From NCBI GenBank assembly GCA_018417955.1, contig JACTVC010000009.1, forward strand, positions 1 through 64,000: DNA of 64,000 nt, read 5' to 3'. The notes beneath the pieces were generated by a model. It was not told the DNA's origin. It saw only the letters and a list, made by a program, of their open reading frames with translations, and ran no database searches. The stretch is from Laccaria trichodermophora. Taxonomy: Eukaryota > Basidiomycota > Agaricomycetes > Agaricales > Hydnangiaceae. Positions 43,750 to 56,191 of this stretch are shown piece after piece (the first letter of the stretch is position 1; each line of letters begins with the position of its first letter). Both the position numbers and the translations under genes were made by a program.

Positions 43750-44120
43750 GGTATGATGGTATCATACCATTTGGTATGGTATAACATGACATGGTATGGT
43801 ATGGTAACTTGATATTGGTATGAGTGGGATATGGTATGAGTTTTCCATTCCATGGTACCATGGTATTGGTATGGTGCTCACATACCACTCTGGAATGGGT
43901 ACCATTGAGGTACCCTTAAATCAAAGAATTCATATACCTCATAGGCACCCTAAAATGAGTGACTGAAGTGGTGGGGTATGGTATGGGTTTTCCATTCCAT
44001 GGTATCATGGTATTGGTATAGAGCTCATATACCACCCCGGAATGGGTACCCCCAAGGTACCCTAAATCAAGGAATTGATGTACCTCATAGGTACCCAAAA
44101 ATGGGTGACTGAAGTGACTT
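43750..44120. repeat. Two tandem copies of a GGTATGG/CCATGGTA unit (about 150 bp)
   Basis: GGGTATGGTATGGGTTTTCC-type sequence with palindromic CCATGGTACCATGG, GGTACCC sites and a GAGTGACTGAAGTG end, repeated at about 43823-43975 and 43975-44117. Confidence 0.7.
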
Positions 44121-44679
44121 CTCATATCATGCTTCATAGCACATGACCGAATGACTTCTCACATCAGGTATGTGTCGAGTTTCTATGCTCATGCATTATC
44201 TTTAGAATTAATATCTTTTAATCCATAGTAAAATGAGACCCTTGTTTGGTGTAAACTCCAACACCCTGTGCTGAGGTGTCTTTACTCTAGAACATGTTGT
44301 AGTGTACTATTTCATGGTAGTGTAGCTATTTTATTAGACTTTGAGTATATTGAAGTGATCCAATCATGAACTGACCACAATTCCTACTGTCTAAGGTGTG
44401 CACATTTCTTGGATGTAGACTTTAATTGACTAGACTGGGCTGTGTCTAACAATCCTTATAATCAAAGTGATTGTATTCAACTATAGAAGGTTTTATAGGA
44501 GAAATTGCTAAAATTCACATTTTTACAGGTGTATTCTTACACTCCATATCAACATACATGTTGGTTTCTTCTGTTGTAGTGGCATGTGTTGCGAACACCT
44601 TTTGTAACTATTAATGACTTTTTCTTGTGGACACAGAACAGTGACAATGGACTCTTTGGGCTCCTCTTTATCTTACATT
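44121..44679. other. No gene seen
   Basis: AT-rich sequence with only short frames and no recognisable repeat. Confidence 0.4.
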
Positions 44680-46633
44680 TAGTGTTGCCCCGGCTTCAGC
44701 TTTTAGCTGGTTCAAGCCACAGCTGAGCTGAAATTAAAGCCAAGCCAATTGATCTGGCTTGGCTACTGCTTGAGCTGGCTAGAGCTGGGATTTTCAGCCT
44801 CATCAACCACACATGCTAGCTCATTTGAAACAAATAAAATTGGCTTTTGTCTGTGCATATTATTCAACTAGTAATAGAATATACTTTAAATGAACCTAAT
44901 ATCATAGAAAATAGCTAAGAATTGCCTGAGATGGAGTGACAGAGTCACACCCCCCAAAACAGAAAATGTAACATATCTCTGAAACACAGACACACAAACC
45001 TTTTGTCTCTTCAGGACCTTCAAACTACACTAGAATATGTTTTAAACAAGACATAGATCATAAGAAATGATGGAAATTTGACTGACCTGTCACCTAGGGT
45101 ACTTGCTCCCCAAAACAGAAAATGTAACATATCTCCAGAACACAGACATGCGAACCTCTTGTCTCTTTGGGACCTTCAAATGACACTAGAATATGTTGTA
45201 AACAAGCCTTTAATGAAGGATGATGATGATGATGGAGAACTCATGAAGATGAGTACACCCTCCTGATGAATCATGAAACTTAGCATGACAGATATCTCAA
45301 AAATATGATGGTGGATGCCTCTTGTCTCTTCAGGCCCTGAAATTGACAGCAAATAGCTGGTAATCAACACTTATTTGGTAAAAAACGGTACAGAACTGAC
45401 CAAGATACAATATAGCCTCATGGTGTCTCTCCAGCACCTATTACATGTTTCTTAGGGCTATTATTGGGCTATTCTGGTACCCATTCTTTTTAGGGCAGGC
45501 TTATCATCTAAGATAGGCTTATCATAGATGATAAGCCTGCCCTAAATGTCAACCCACCCTAAAGTGCCGAGGATATATAGTGCTTCAGCATCTGTCACAT
45601 CTCTTTTGCTTTCCTTCTCCTCTTCTCCCCCAATTTATGTTTAACCGTAAACTTGAGTAGTGTACCATATCAATTGTAAATGAACTCCACATAGTATAAT
45701 GTAAGAATGGGTACCAGAATAGCCCAATAATAGCCCTAAGAAACATGTAATAGGTGCTGGATAGACACTGTGAGGCTATATTGTATCTTAGTCAGTTCTG
45801 TACCGTTTTTTACCAAATAAGTGTTGATTACCAGCTATTTGCTGTCAATTTCAGGGCCTGAAGAGACAAGAGGCATCCACCATCATATTTTTGAGATATC
45901 TGTCATGCTAAGTTTCATGATTCATCAGGAGGGTGTACTCTATCTTCGTGAGTTCTCCATCATCATCATCATCCTTCATCAAAGGCTTGTTTACAACATA
46001 TTCTAGTGTTGTTTGAAGGTCCCAAAGAGACAAGAGGTTCGCATGTCCGCGTTCTGGAGATATGTTACATTTTCTGTTTTGGGGAGCAAGTACCCTAGGT
46101 CAATCAAATTTCCATTGTTTCTTATGATCTAGGGCTTGTTTAAAACATATTCTAGTGTTGTTTGAAGGTCCCAAAGAGACGAGAGGTTTGCATGTCCACG
46201 TTCTGGAGATATGTTACATTTTCTGTTTTGGGGGGAGTTGAGCTGTATGTCAGTCAGCTTTCCACCATTTTTCATCGCTGAAGGCTCATTTACATTGTAT
46301 TCTAGTCATATTTGAAGGAGCTGAAGAGATGACATCCATATGTGCTCCTATTTCTATGCCATCTCACATCCTCCCCTATTTTTTTGCGAATTTTTATTTA
46401 TTATCATAATCATTTGGTTTCTATTATAGTTCTATGCTCGAAATATACATTACACTGTGTATCTATCAGGTAGACAGCATCTAATTTACCCAGATTTATA
46501 GTCACATTACTTTGAGAATTATGTGCCAGCTTGAGCCAGCTTTGGGTCAGCTAAAAGCCGAGCTGAGCCACTTAAGGAAATTTAGCTGGCTTACATAAGC
46601 TGGCTCTTGGCTAGCTGAGCTGCGGCAACACTA
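44680..46633. mobile_element. hAT-like foldback element with 8-bp TSD CTTACATT
   Basis: 1,954 bp. Ends TAGTGTTGCC ... GGCAACACTA are inverted repeats, flanked by perfect 8-bp duplications at 44672-44679 and 46634-46641. TAGTGTTGCC-like ends plus an 8-bp TSD fit the hAT superfamily. Most of the element is one large inverted repeat (arms about 44.68-45.49 and 45.70-46.63 kb). The outer arms are rich in AGCTGGCT/AGCCAGCT, the inner arms carry an ATGTAACATATCTC... unit repeated two or three times. Mirrored small ORFs (45176-45370 minus and 45821-46006 plus) are products of the palindrome. No transposase. Confidence 0.8.
45489..45546. repeat. Perfect 22-bp hairpin at the centre of the foldback element
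   Basis: 45489-45510 and 45525-45546 are perfect inverted copies (core AGGGCAGGCTTATCATC) with a 14-nt loop that itself repeats GGCTTATCA. Confidence 0.85.
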
Positions 46634-47717
46634 CTTACATTCTTTCATCTCCATTTTTCACTTTAATAGTACTCTTTCTCTACATCTACTCTACACTACT
46701 CTTATCTTCACTCTTCTCAGTCCCCCTACCCTAATTCAGGTGCAATTATCAGACACTGGTCACAATTCAACATTCAACATTCACTCTTGGTTCAATGCAT
46801 GCTCTCTCACATCCACAATGCCACTGGCTACAGTCCATTTGACAAGGGAAAGCCAGTTGATGGAGGGCACTGCCTGCTTACCAGCTACAAAGGCATCACA
46901 ATGGGTCTACAGTAGATGCACATGAGTATGCTGTTGTGTGAGTTGAATTATAGATTCAAGAGGTGATGTCTCAAGACTAAAATGTATTTCAGAGCAGAGA
47001 ATGCCAGAGACTGGACAGGCTTGAGCATAAATGTGTTTGTGACCTCCTGCAGATGTTGGATGTTTGGGCGGCATGGATTGAGGTAGAATAGCTTTCTTTC
47101 TTCTGATGTATCTGAGTGAAGGACCTCACCTCAGCACTCACATTGTGAGGCTGCAGAATCCAAATTTAATCCTGGTTCGTTTTGAAGATAGTTGATCACA
47201 GCACTGTGTCACTTCAACTTTCAAGGTTGTGAACAAAGAAGGCTGATACTTCAACACACCAGGAAGCCAAGTTGACACACTGACTATTTACAACAAATGT
47301 AGATCTCCTTAGATCCAGCAACTATTGCATTTGTAATAACAAGCAGCTGCAGGGTGTGTTACCTATAGTCATGCAGGGACCACACACCATCTTTGCAAGA
47401 GGTCGTTTGCATTGAGATCCTTTAATCCCTGCAAAGATGATGAGTAAAGGGGACTTATGGAATCTAGTCACTCACTAGCTGAAAGTCCCACCCATTGAGA
47501 CGAACCTGTGTTTCACAGATTGCCTGGCGAGAAGTTTTATCTGGACAAATGCTACCTTTGGTGTAAACTGCAGAACAATTATATAAGTGGTGGAACTTAC
47601 TAGAACCACTCTTTGCTCTCAGTTGGGATGAAGTAATAGCTGTATGCTGTCAGATGAGCACAAAATTTTGGCCCTGCCCATTTTCCTAAATACAGGCCAT
47701 GCAATGCAATGCCACCA
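46634..47717. other. No convincing gene
   Basis: About 1.1 kb of ordinary AT-moderate sequence. Short ORFs such as 46740-46925 lack support. It may include the 3' untranslated region of the minus-strand NLR gene. Confidence 0.4.
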
Positions 47718-50700
47718 TCATTTTGGGTCTTGAGGGAAAACTATGCAACCAACAGAGATCAAATAATTAACCAAGTAGTGAGAGGTAACACGTACAAAGA
47801 GTGTATGACTATCCCTATGGACCTGATGGCTGGGCAGGTCATACAAATAAAGGTCACAGCCTGGGTCAATCCCCGAGTATAATGACCAGGCTTTCCCTGT
47901 CGAACTCAAGATCTTGTAAAACAACCTCTCACTGAATGTAGGAAGAAGAGATTGATTTGGGAACTTGAACATAACATGATCATCGGGTGTGGACCCAGGC
48001 CCTTCTCCATCCTGTGTCAGGATATTGAGCATGCGGTAAGGGACTGAAAAAGGAGAGTGAGGTGGAAGTCAAATGTGTAAAATGACATGAAATGCCAAAC
48101 CAGATTGCAAACCAGAAGAGCTAGCAACTTTAGCATGCACAGAGGGATGCATTGCATTAAGGACTGAATTTCGCAGATTCTTGTTCCCAAAGATAACTGA
48201 ATCTAATGCCACCTGGAGTGCATTTCCATACTCTCCTCCCAGTGCACTTACCTTTGCACCCTTCTCTATTAACAGCTTTGCAATGGCCTTTTGGCCTTCA
48301 TGTAATGCTGCTTGGAGTGCATTTTCACACTCTCCTCCCAGTGCATTTACATTTGCCCCCTTCTTTATCAACATTTTAACAATAGCTTCATGGCCTCTTT
48401 TTGATGCTGCCTGGAGTGCATTTCCATATCTTCCTCCCTGTATATTTACATCTGCCCCCTTCTCTATGAGCAGCCTTGCAATTGCCTCATGGCCACTAAT
48501 TGATGCTGCCTGGAGTGCACTTCCATACTCTCCTCCCTGTGCATTCACATTTGCCCCCTTTTCTATCAACATTTTTGCAATAGCTTCATGGCCTCTTGTT
48601 GATGCTGCCTGGAGTGCATTTCCATATCTTCCTCCCTGTACATTTACATCTGCCCCCTTCTCTATCAGCAGCATTACAATGGCCTTATAGCCTTCATGTA
48701 ATGCTGCTTGGAGTGCATTTCCATACTCTCCTCCCAGTGCATTTACATCTGCACCCTTCTCTATCAACAGCTTTGCAATGGCCCAATGGCCTCCATTTGA
48801 TGCTGCCTGGAGTGCATTTCCATGCTCTCCTCCCTGTGCATTTACATCTGCCCCCTTCTCTATCAACAAATTTGCAATAGCCCAATGGCCTCCATTTGAT
48901 GCTGCCAGGAGTGCATTTTCATAGTATCCTCCCTGTTTATTTACATCTGCACCCTTCTCTATCAACATCTTTGCAACAGCTTCATGGCCTCCATGTGATG
49001 CTGCCAGGAGTGCATTTCCATGCTCTCCTCCCTGTGCATTTACATCTGCCCCCTTCTCTATCAACAGATTTGCAATAGCCCAATAGCCTCCATTTGATGC
49101 TGCCTGGAGTGCATTTCCATAATTTCCTCCCTGTTCATTTACATCTGCCCCCTTCTCTGTCAACATTTTTGCAATGGCCTCATGGCCTCCATTTGATGCT
49201 GCGTGGAGTGCACTTCCATAATATCCTCCTTGTGCATTCACATTTGCCCCCTTCTCTAGCAACATCTTTGCAATGGCCTCATAGCCTCCATTTGATGCTG
49301 CCTGAAGTGCATTTCCATAATTGCCTCCTTTTGCATTTACATCCACTCCCATTTCTAGCAAAGCATATGATGCTTCAGTCAATCCAGCCATTGATGCATA
49401 ATATAGTGCTTTAGCAATCTCAACCCTTTGTTTTTGTAGATCCATATAGTTATAGTAGTCTATATCACAAAGTCGGACCCAGTTAAGAAATGCAGCATTT
49501 TCATCTGTCAGAAGCTTCATCATCAATGCAAATACTAAAGATGACTGAGATGTATCTTTGCTACCAGAATGGGCATGTATAATCCAATATTGTGCAGCAT
49601 ACTTTGCAAGAGGGAAGGCTACATCCACATTCTTATCAAGTGGCTCAGATGTATGAAATTGCAGAAGATAGACAAGACAGATCTGAGATATGACAGAGTC
49701 TGATAGCTCCTGACTCAAGCTGAAGTCTCTGACTTGTTTCACAGCATGATTTTGAACATACTGAGATATCAGATACTCTTTGACAGAAAAGTGGGAAAGC
49801 TTGATGAAACCTATTTAATAGTCAGGGCTCATTTCAATCCAGTGTTATTCCAACCCATACATACCTTCTGATTTCATGATCAGACTAGAACATATTTTCA
49901 AGACATCCCTTATGTCTTGAAGTTCATTATCAGATTTAAACTCTGGTCCATTTTCAGCACAAAGATCAACAGCAACAGTTGTAGCCAGCTCTTCCAGTGT
50001 TAGTGGACAAACAGCAAAAGACAGCCACTGCAGAAAGACTTTGGCATAACCATGATCTTTTTCTGTGATTCCCACCAAGATTCGATCATACAGTGACTAG
50101 GCAAAAGTCTTGCACCACACAAATAATTCTATATCCTCTCCAAGTTCAAAGAAATGGTTACCATATATATATGGTAATATACATATAATCTATATATATC
50201 TTTGACATAAATATGAGATCTGGATCTCATGCCCTGCTCCATGTAGGAAAAAATGAAAAAATGGGGTTTTGAGAGTTTTACAGATACTTCATGTAAGGGT
50301 CTAGAAAAATGTGAAGAATTAAGTACTTGCTAACTCAAGTATACAGCACTTTGAATCATATCAATTGGATTAGCGGTTGTTGAGATATAGGTGTAAGAAA
50401 AGAGCTTGTTTTGGTCAAATAGTCCATATTTCACCACATTTGACCAAAATAAGCCCTTTTCTTACACCTATATCTCAAAAACCGCCAATCTAATTGATAT
50501 GATTCAAAGTGCTGTATACTTGAGTTAGCAAGTACTTAATTCTTCACATTTTTTTAGACCCTCACATGAAGTATCTGTAAAACTCTCAAAACCCCATTTT
50601 TTCATTTTTTCCTACATGGAGCAGAGCATGAGATCCAGATCTCATATTTATGTCAAAGATATATATAGATTATATGTATATTACCATATATATATGGTAA

Positions 50701-52874
50701 CCATTTCTTTGAACTTGGAGAGGATATAGAATTATTTGTGTGGTGCAAGACTTTTGCCTAGTCACTGTAGGTTTTATCCAAACCCTGAGGTAGATCAGCA
50801 AGCTGCTTTCTCAAATCAGTCTTGGTCCGGCACTTTTTGAGCTCATTTAACTGTAAAGCAACCCAACGAAACCTAAAATTGTGCTTAGTAATTATCCTGT
50901 ATTCAAATGTTGATGATGAACATACATTCCATCTGCTTTCTCCATCAATGTCAACTTTATTTGCTCTTGAGTGTCAGACTTCCATTTTTGCAAGTCAGAG
51001 TCATTCTGAAGCCAATAGTCAAGATAGGCTACAAGATCATGATTCTCAGACTCCTCAACCAAGTCAAGATGATGATAAAACTTCAGCTTGTCCTCAATCT
51101 CCTGTTCTGGGCAGCTAGTAACTATCATATGAAGCCCAAGATTTATATCTTTCCCCAGGATAAAAGTATGAATCCAGTTAAGAAGCTTTTCTCTTTCAAT
51201 GCACTCATCAAGAGCATCCAGAATAATGAATGTTGTGCTAAAGCCACCAAGAATTTTTTGTAGAGTATTCTGCAGATCACCCAGAGTTGGCTCTTGATGG
51301 CCATTGCCACAGTGAGTATACAGATTCACTAAGACTTTGGGCACTCCACCCTCACATTTGAGAGAGAATTGCCAGATGAGTGATCGTATCAGTTTATGAT
51401 GCAGCTGAAAATCTTTCTGTGAGTCTCTCCCATCAAAAAAAAAGTATGCAGTAGCAGAATTGAATGTCTGAAGGACTTTGTAAATTATTGCTGAGCTGTC
51501 AAAGGAAAAATCAGTCAATTTCATGAAAATATTGGAATTATCGACCTTAAAATGGTCTTCCCAGAGCCAGCTGCATGGACTGTCAATAACATAGAAATCT
51601 ACAAATGTTACAGAAAACTTACATTTTCCTTTGATCCAGAGAAAGCCAGGCTGATTGAGCCACCCATGAAATGCATTTCCATTGAGAAACCATTGACAGG
51701 TGTCTGGTTGACTCTCCAAAATTGCATTTGCAGCATTGTAGTTAAGAGACTCCTTAGGTGGAGAAAGCCACTTATAAATCTTCTCCACTGTAACAAAACA
51801 ATCAAGTCAACTACACATTTGCAACAAGAACCTGCAATAATAATACCCAGTTGTTCACCCATAATCATCTTGAGTGTGATTTGAATATTTGGGTCCACAC
51901 CTACCAACCACAAATTAACATTAAGATGAGTATGATACTTTTCTTACTTACCTTGATTCATAGTACCTATTAAAAATATAAGTAAAAGCAATAAAATGTG
52001 ATGATCCAAATGCAACAAACCACTGATAGAGGCTGTGTTCACATTTTGAGCTGAAATGATGTTTATTACTTCAGCTTGAAGGTTTGTAGAGAACCTGCCA
52101 TGGTCTGCCATATTTGAGCAAGCCTAAACTATATTTATAAGAGTACTGACTGGTAGGAATCACTTCTGCATTCAGAGCAGAATGAATGTTTAGAGACATT
52201 GGCAAGTCAGAACTTAGAAGATCTATGCAGAGTTATCAGAAATAGAATATAGAGATTTGGAGCAAGCATGTACCAGTCAAGATAGGAGAAGGGTGCAGCA
52301 AGAAATTAGCAGCTCCTTCTACAGGGCCTTCATCCCGATCCACTATGAGATTAGAATTGATGAAGGTCAACATCAACTTCATAGCAAACAAATCAAGGGG
52401 TATCTCACAGGCAACAGTCATATCAGTACCCACTGACACCAGGCCCATGTCCAGAACATGAGCAATTGGTGGAGAGGTAGACAGATGAGAAGTCATGAAA
52501 TCTAATCAGTGTTACCAATGATGAAAGATAGAGGTTTGGGATAAACGCAGACCTGCGGAGATAGGGAAAACTTGTTGTGAGCGCCCAACCACTCCTTCCC
52601 CTGGGACTTCACCTGCAAATTTGATTCAATTAGTGATCAATGTTTACTTTGAGGCTGAAATATTAAGAATTATCTTACCGGTGACTGGCGTGGCCATGTG
52701 CGCCGCACGAATGGTCAAAGATGGAGTTATCAAGATAGGTGGGTCAGAGCTGAGGCGAACTAAATCATTGCTAGCGATGTCCGTGGATTGACGAATTGGT
52801 GAGCGTGATCTCGTGATCGCTTTCTTCACAATAGAAAACGGTTTGAGGAAGGGGTGATTGGTTGGGATACACAT
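47718..52874 (-). pseudogene. NACHT-ankyrin NLR-type receptor gene, disrupted by a MITE
   Basis: Minus strand. Likely exons: 52874-52679, 52612-52553 and 52501-52274 (all phase-1 junctions; their link to the rest is inferred), then 51787-51623, 51579-51546, 51495-50926, 50872-50770 plus 50090-49865 (split by the MITE), 49810-48113 and 48043-47718. The NACHT domain starts with YKWLSPPKESLNYNAA; Walker A AAGSGKTILSSAI is built across a 34-nt exon; Walker B is FIILDALDEC; KADGMFRWVALQL and KLSHFSVKEYL follow. Then come about 12 ankyrin repeats of exactly 33 residues (GGNYGNALQAASNGGYEAIA type), nearly identical except at a few positions, and a non-repeat tail. Fungal NLRs are thought to sense non-self or microbial cues. 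Apart from the MITE, no stop or frameshift was seen. Confidence 0.82.
50091..50767. mobile_element. Tc1/mariner-type palindromic MITE in the NLR coding exon
   Basis: 677 bp, almost wholly an inverted repeat of about 330 bp per arm, ends CAGTGACTAGGCAAAAGTCT ... complement. It is flanked by TA on both sides (50089-50090 and 50768-50769). Removing it with one TA rebuilds the conserved NLR reading LDKTYDRIL. TA target and CAGTG ends fit Tc1/mariner. No ORF. Confidence 0.9.
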
Positions 52875-53847
52875 TGTTAGACGACAAGATGGAAGTGCCC
52901 GCTACGTAGTTAGCGGGTCTTATCCTACGAGCCACCAAAGCTCTTGCGTGGGTAAGTTTAGCCATGTTTGCCCCCCTGAGTGACTCGGTTTGGGTTCGAC
53001 CCTTTCCTTCCTCGTGTTCCTCCACCGTCTACCGCTGCGAGGAGCTGGCCGAAGGCCGAGCGACGAGCAGCGTTATTCAAATTTTGTAACGTAAAACAAA
53101 ACCAACAGTTTCGAGCGGTCGGCGACGAGCAGCCAATACAAAATAAGTAGATGGTCACGTTACAAAAAAATACATTTTCTTCTCCAATGTTAAATACTAC
53201 CGCTACGAGTCGTAGCCATCAGACGGTCACATAGATGACCTTTTTCTGTAACCCCTAATTGCAGTAGCGGGATTTGCGCCCGAAGGCGCGCTGTGGTGGT
53301 TATTAAGAGGAAGATGCGTGGTCAGGCGCCGGCGTGGTGTGACTGTTTGTTTTGGAACAAACAACTCCGCTTTCCTAAAGCACACGTTCACCCAACGTTC
53401 ACCAGGAAAGATATCCTGCGACCCACCTATGGGCCCTCCTACTTGCAAAGTCGTTGTCGTCAAGTCAATGTTGTCTTTGTTCGGCCAGCTTCAATGTGGG
53501 TACAGCTTCCAGTCTCGAAGCACCATATAAAGTTCAACTCCCCCGCGAACCCTCGTCGAGTCGTGTAATGTTTACTCTCTGGGCGTTTAGCCACTGTCGA
53601 CATCGCCTGGAGATCCTTACTCGACCTCCCGCTGCAATTAAAACGAAACCTGATGGCCACTTTCGTCAACGTGTTCCGATGTAGAGAGAGCCGGGAGATG
53701 TTGAGATTCGAAGGATGCGCAAAGACTTAGTACATGGGCTTCATTTCAAAAATGTTTGAGTGCATCAGCTCTGAGTGAGTTCCTCCTTCCATTAAATTTT
53801 GGTCCCCTTCCCACCTTACCCTTTTGTGCCGCACCAAACTTTCCCCC
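52875..53847. other. Intergenic region upstream of the NLR gene
   Basis: No convincing gene. Short ORFs occur on both strands without motifs. A duplicated GGCCGAGCGACGAGCAGC-like phrase occurs around 53050 and 53120. It should contain the NLR promoter if 52874 is the true start. Confidence 0.35.
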
Positions 53848-54258
53848 CTACGCCCCCATTCTTCCGATGCTCCCAGTCTGATATACTGATAATTCAATGT
53901 CAGTTACGGCTCTCTTAACTTCGTTTACGAGCGCCATGCTTCTAGGTATCTCTACGGGTACGACAATGCCTTTTGCTCCAACTGCATCTTTGAACTCCCA
54001 CCCAGCGACCCGCCCGACGCCACTTTTCATATGAGGGAGGAGACTTCGTTGATCATCAATATTTCTTTTCCACAAGCCGACAACGTCTGCTTTAAACGGC
54101 CTTTCCATTGCGGACGTGGCAGGCGTTACCAACGATGCCCAGCCTAACGACGCTAATACGGTCTCGAAAAGTTCCGCACACCATGCTAGGTCACCGCCGT
54201 CCTCCCGATCATAAGTGCAAGCTTCAGTCGGAAGCTGGAGAGTGAAGATGACGGTCAT
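53848..54258 (-). CDS. Hypothetical protein, 136 aa
   Basis: Minus-strand ORF with ATG at 54258. The composition is protein-like (mixed hydrophobic and charged, with YDREDGGDLAWCAELFETVL near the start), no low-complexity tracts and no membrane segment. No family recognised and no splice evidence; it may be one exon of a longer gene or a relic. Confidence 0.3.
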   Translation of the reverse strand: MTVIFTLQLPTEACTYDREDGGDLAWCAELFETVLASLGWASLVTPATSAMERPFKADVVGLWKRNIDDQRSLLPHMKSGVGRVAGWEFKDAVGAKGIVVPVEIPRSMALVNEVKRAVTDIELSVYQTGSIGRMGA

Positions 54259-55411
54259 CTTTTGTTTGGTAAGTTATCGAGCTTGCATTCCTCTTCCTCA
54301 ACCTTCGAACTTCTTATCATCTCGCATATATTCGATCCTTTGCCTCGCTGACTGTCCCCATCCGTTACTCAGGTCTTCCTTTCACAGCACCCACGCAAGC
54401 CCCACTTCGATGATCGTACTGTCTTTCCCACGGCCCGCACCACGCGGCCGCTTAGTGCATCAACTCACGAAGGAAACTTCGCCATGGCATAAATGTTTTG
54501 ACGAACTCGCCTTCATACCGAGCTCGTTGATCCGACATCAACTCTTTGCCAGTGGCCGTAGGCAGACCTCTCACATATGGTCGCGCCCAGCTATATGGCT
54601 ATTCGGTCATTCTCTTCCACCAAAGCTCACTCAGTGCTCAGAGCTTTTCGGGAACCTCATTCCCGATGCTCTATGTGTCATTACATACACGGTATAATGG
54701 CCCCACTCTCTGCCTATACTACGAGCAAGGTAAGCGTACATAACACCTTCAAGTCTAGATCTTGGCAGCAGTATCTGATGGTGTGCTTTTTACTTAGCCT
54801 CAAACGTCGAAGAACTGGAACGACATCAATATGCACGCGACCCTCAAGGTCCAACGTCGGCAAAGCCACTATGTTACTTCCGATTGAGCGCATCGTAGGT
54901 CGAGTCTGTAGCTTGGCCGCTTCATGTTGAAATTACAACCAGAACTGGCGCAATGTCAATCATTTTCTCCCACAATTTCAACGGGCACTCGTTAAACAGT
55001 GTCGCTTGCTATAATTACTTCCTACTTTCACAAGTTCACAACGATTTACGATGATGAGGACTGGTAGTAGATAAACATGAACTGGGTAGGCCTTTGTCAA
55101 ATGGTGCACTCTCGTTTTATGAATGCCAGACGACCACACTGCGCTAGGCGTTTTGTAGATGTACACTGCGGGAAGAAAAGCGTTTAAAAATCAATGTTTT
55201 TGACGTTGGGGCCGTGTAAAACAATGTGTAAGACGTTGAAATGTCACTCGCTACTTTTCAACGTCGACGTTGATACATTGAAAATCAACGTGTTTATTCT
55301 ATTTCACACTGAAAATAAATGTCTTCAACATTACGCATTGATAATCAGTTCTAAAAGGTCTGGGTACTGTGGATGCACTCAGAATTGTAGCGGGAACGAT
55401 AAACCTCGCCG
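54259..55411. other. No convincing gene; CAACGT palindrome cluster at 55.2 kb
   Basis: Overlapping short plus ORFs (54215-54930) lack motifs. At 55190-55350, variants of CAACGT/ACGTTG recur, including the 16-bp perfect palindrome TCAACGTCGACGTTGA (near 55258). Confidence 0.4.
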
Positions 55412-55780
55412 CTAGTCGTCCTCCTCGTCTTCGGAGTCCACTTCAAACACGGCACTGGCAATTTCGGGGCTTCTGTCAATAATCCACCAGGCCTTGCATA
55501 GTATTCGACCTACAACGGCCTTGATACTCAAAATGTCCATTACAATAGGTGCCAGCGTTGTCGTGTAGCTGACAAGTTCCTGGCACGCATCCCTTCCCTT
55601 TGTCTTGCACGTCGTCACAAGAGCGAGGACCATTTTCTTGCCTCGAAATTCTTTCCAAAATGCGTGGTCGCAAAGTTGACATGCGAGGATCTTTTCGAGG
55701 CGACCATATCCCGTGAATTTCACTACTGTGGCGTTACGGCCATGACCGGTATACTCAAATGAATACGAAACGATTGGCAT
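55412..55780 (-). CDS. Hypothetical protein with acidic tail, 122 aa
   Basis: Minus-strand ORF with ATG at 55780. Compact, with FTGYGRLEKILACQLCDHAFWKEFRGK near the N-terminus shown by FTGYGRLEKILAC then FWKEFRGKK, a central SIKAVVGRI segment and an EVDSEDEEDD tail. A short single-exon protein of this kind is common in mushroom genomes, but I cannot name a family. It sits beside the DIRS-like element. Confidence 0.45.
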   Translation of the reverse strand: MPIVSYSFEYTGHGRNATVVKFTGYGRLEKILACQLCDHAFWKEFRGKKMVLALVTTCKTKGRDACQELVSYTTTLAPIVMDILSIKAVVGRILCKAWWIIDRSPEIASAVFEVDSEDEEDD

Positions 55781-56191
55781 TCACTAATGAATACTGGAGC
55801 CAAAAAAATCAGTTTCAAGTGATTTCGTCGGCTGAAATGATAAGATAACTGTTGCGTTATTGGCACAAGATAATGTGGGTAGCCAAGAAATTCGCGTGTG
55901 CGAATAACTTGGTTGTGGGAAGGTCTTGCTCAGACTCAAATGGGTGCGAACAAGACCTGAGCATCTAGTGAGAATAAATGTGGCAAATGCTTGCCAAGCC
56001 AACCGGCAGTACCAACCCGAGTGTAAGCTCACGACGACAGGTTGGTGAGGCAAGCATAAGCCAACCTGGCATCCCAATGGAGTGTCACTCGGGCAACAAG
56101 CAGATAATAATTCTGAGGAGTGGTGTAAGGGATAAAATATATATGTGGTAGTGTTACAAGCAAATCAAGGAGATGAGATGTTACAAGAAAG
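55781..56191. other. Possible left end of the DIRS-like element
   Basis: No gene. Contains short inverted motifs (GTCTTGCTCAGACTC with CAAGACCTGAGC near 55925-55965; CCAACC/GGTTGG near 56000-56070) that could be terminal structures of the adjacent YR retroelement. Confidence 0.35.

Noticed and set aside
45176..46006. Identical ORFs on opposite strands near 45.2 and 45.9 kb
   Set aside because: Products of the foldback element's inverted arms, with no protein features.
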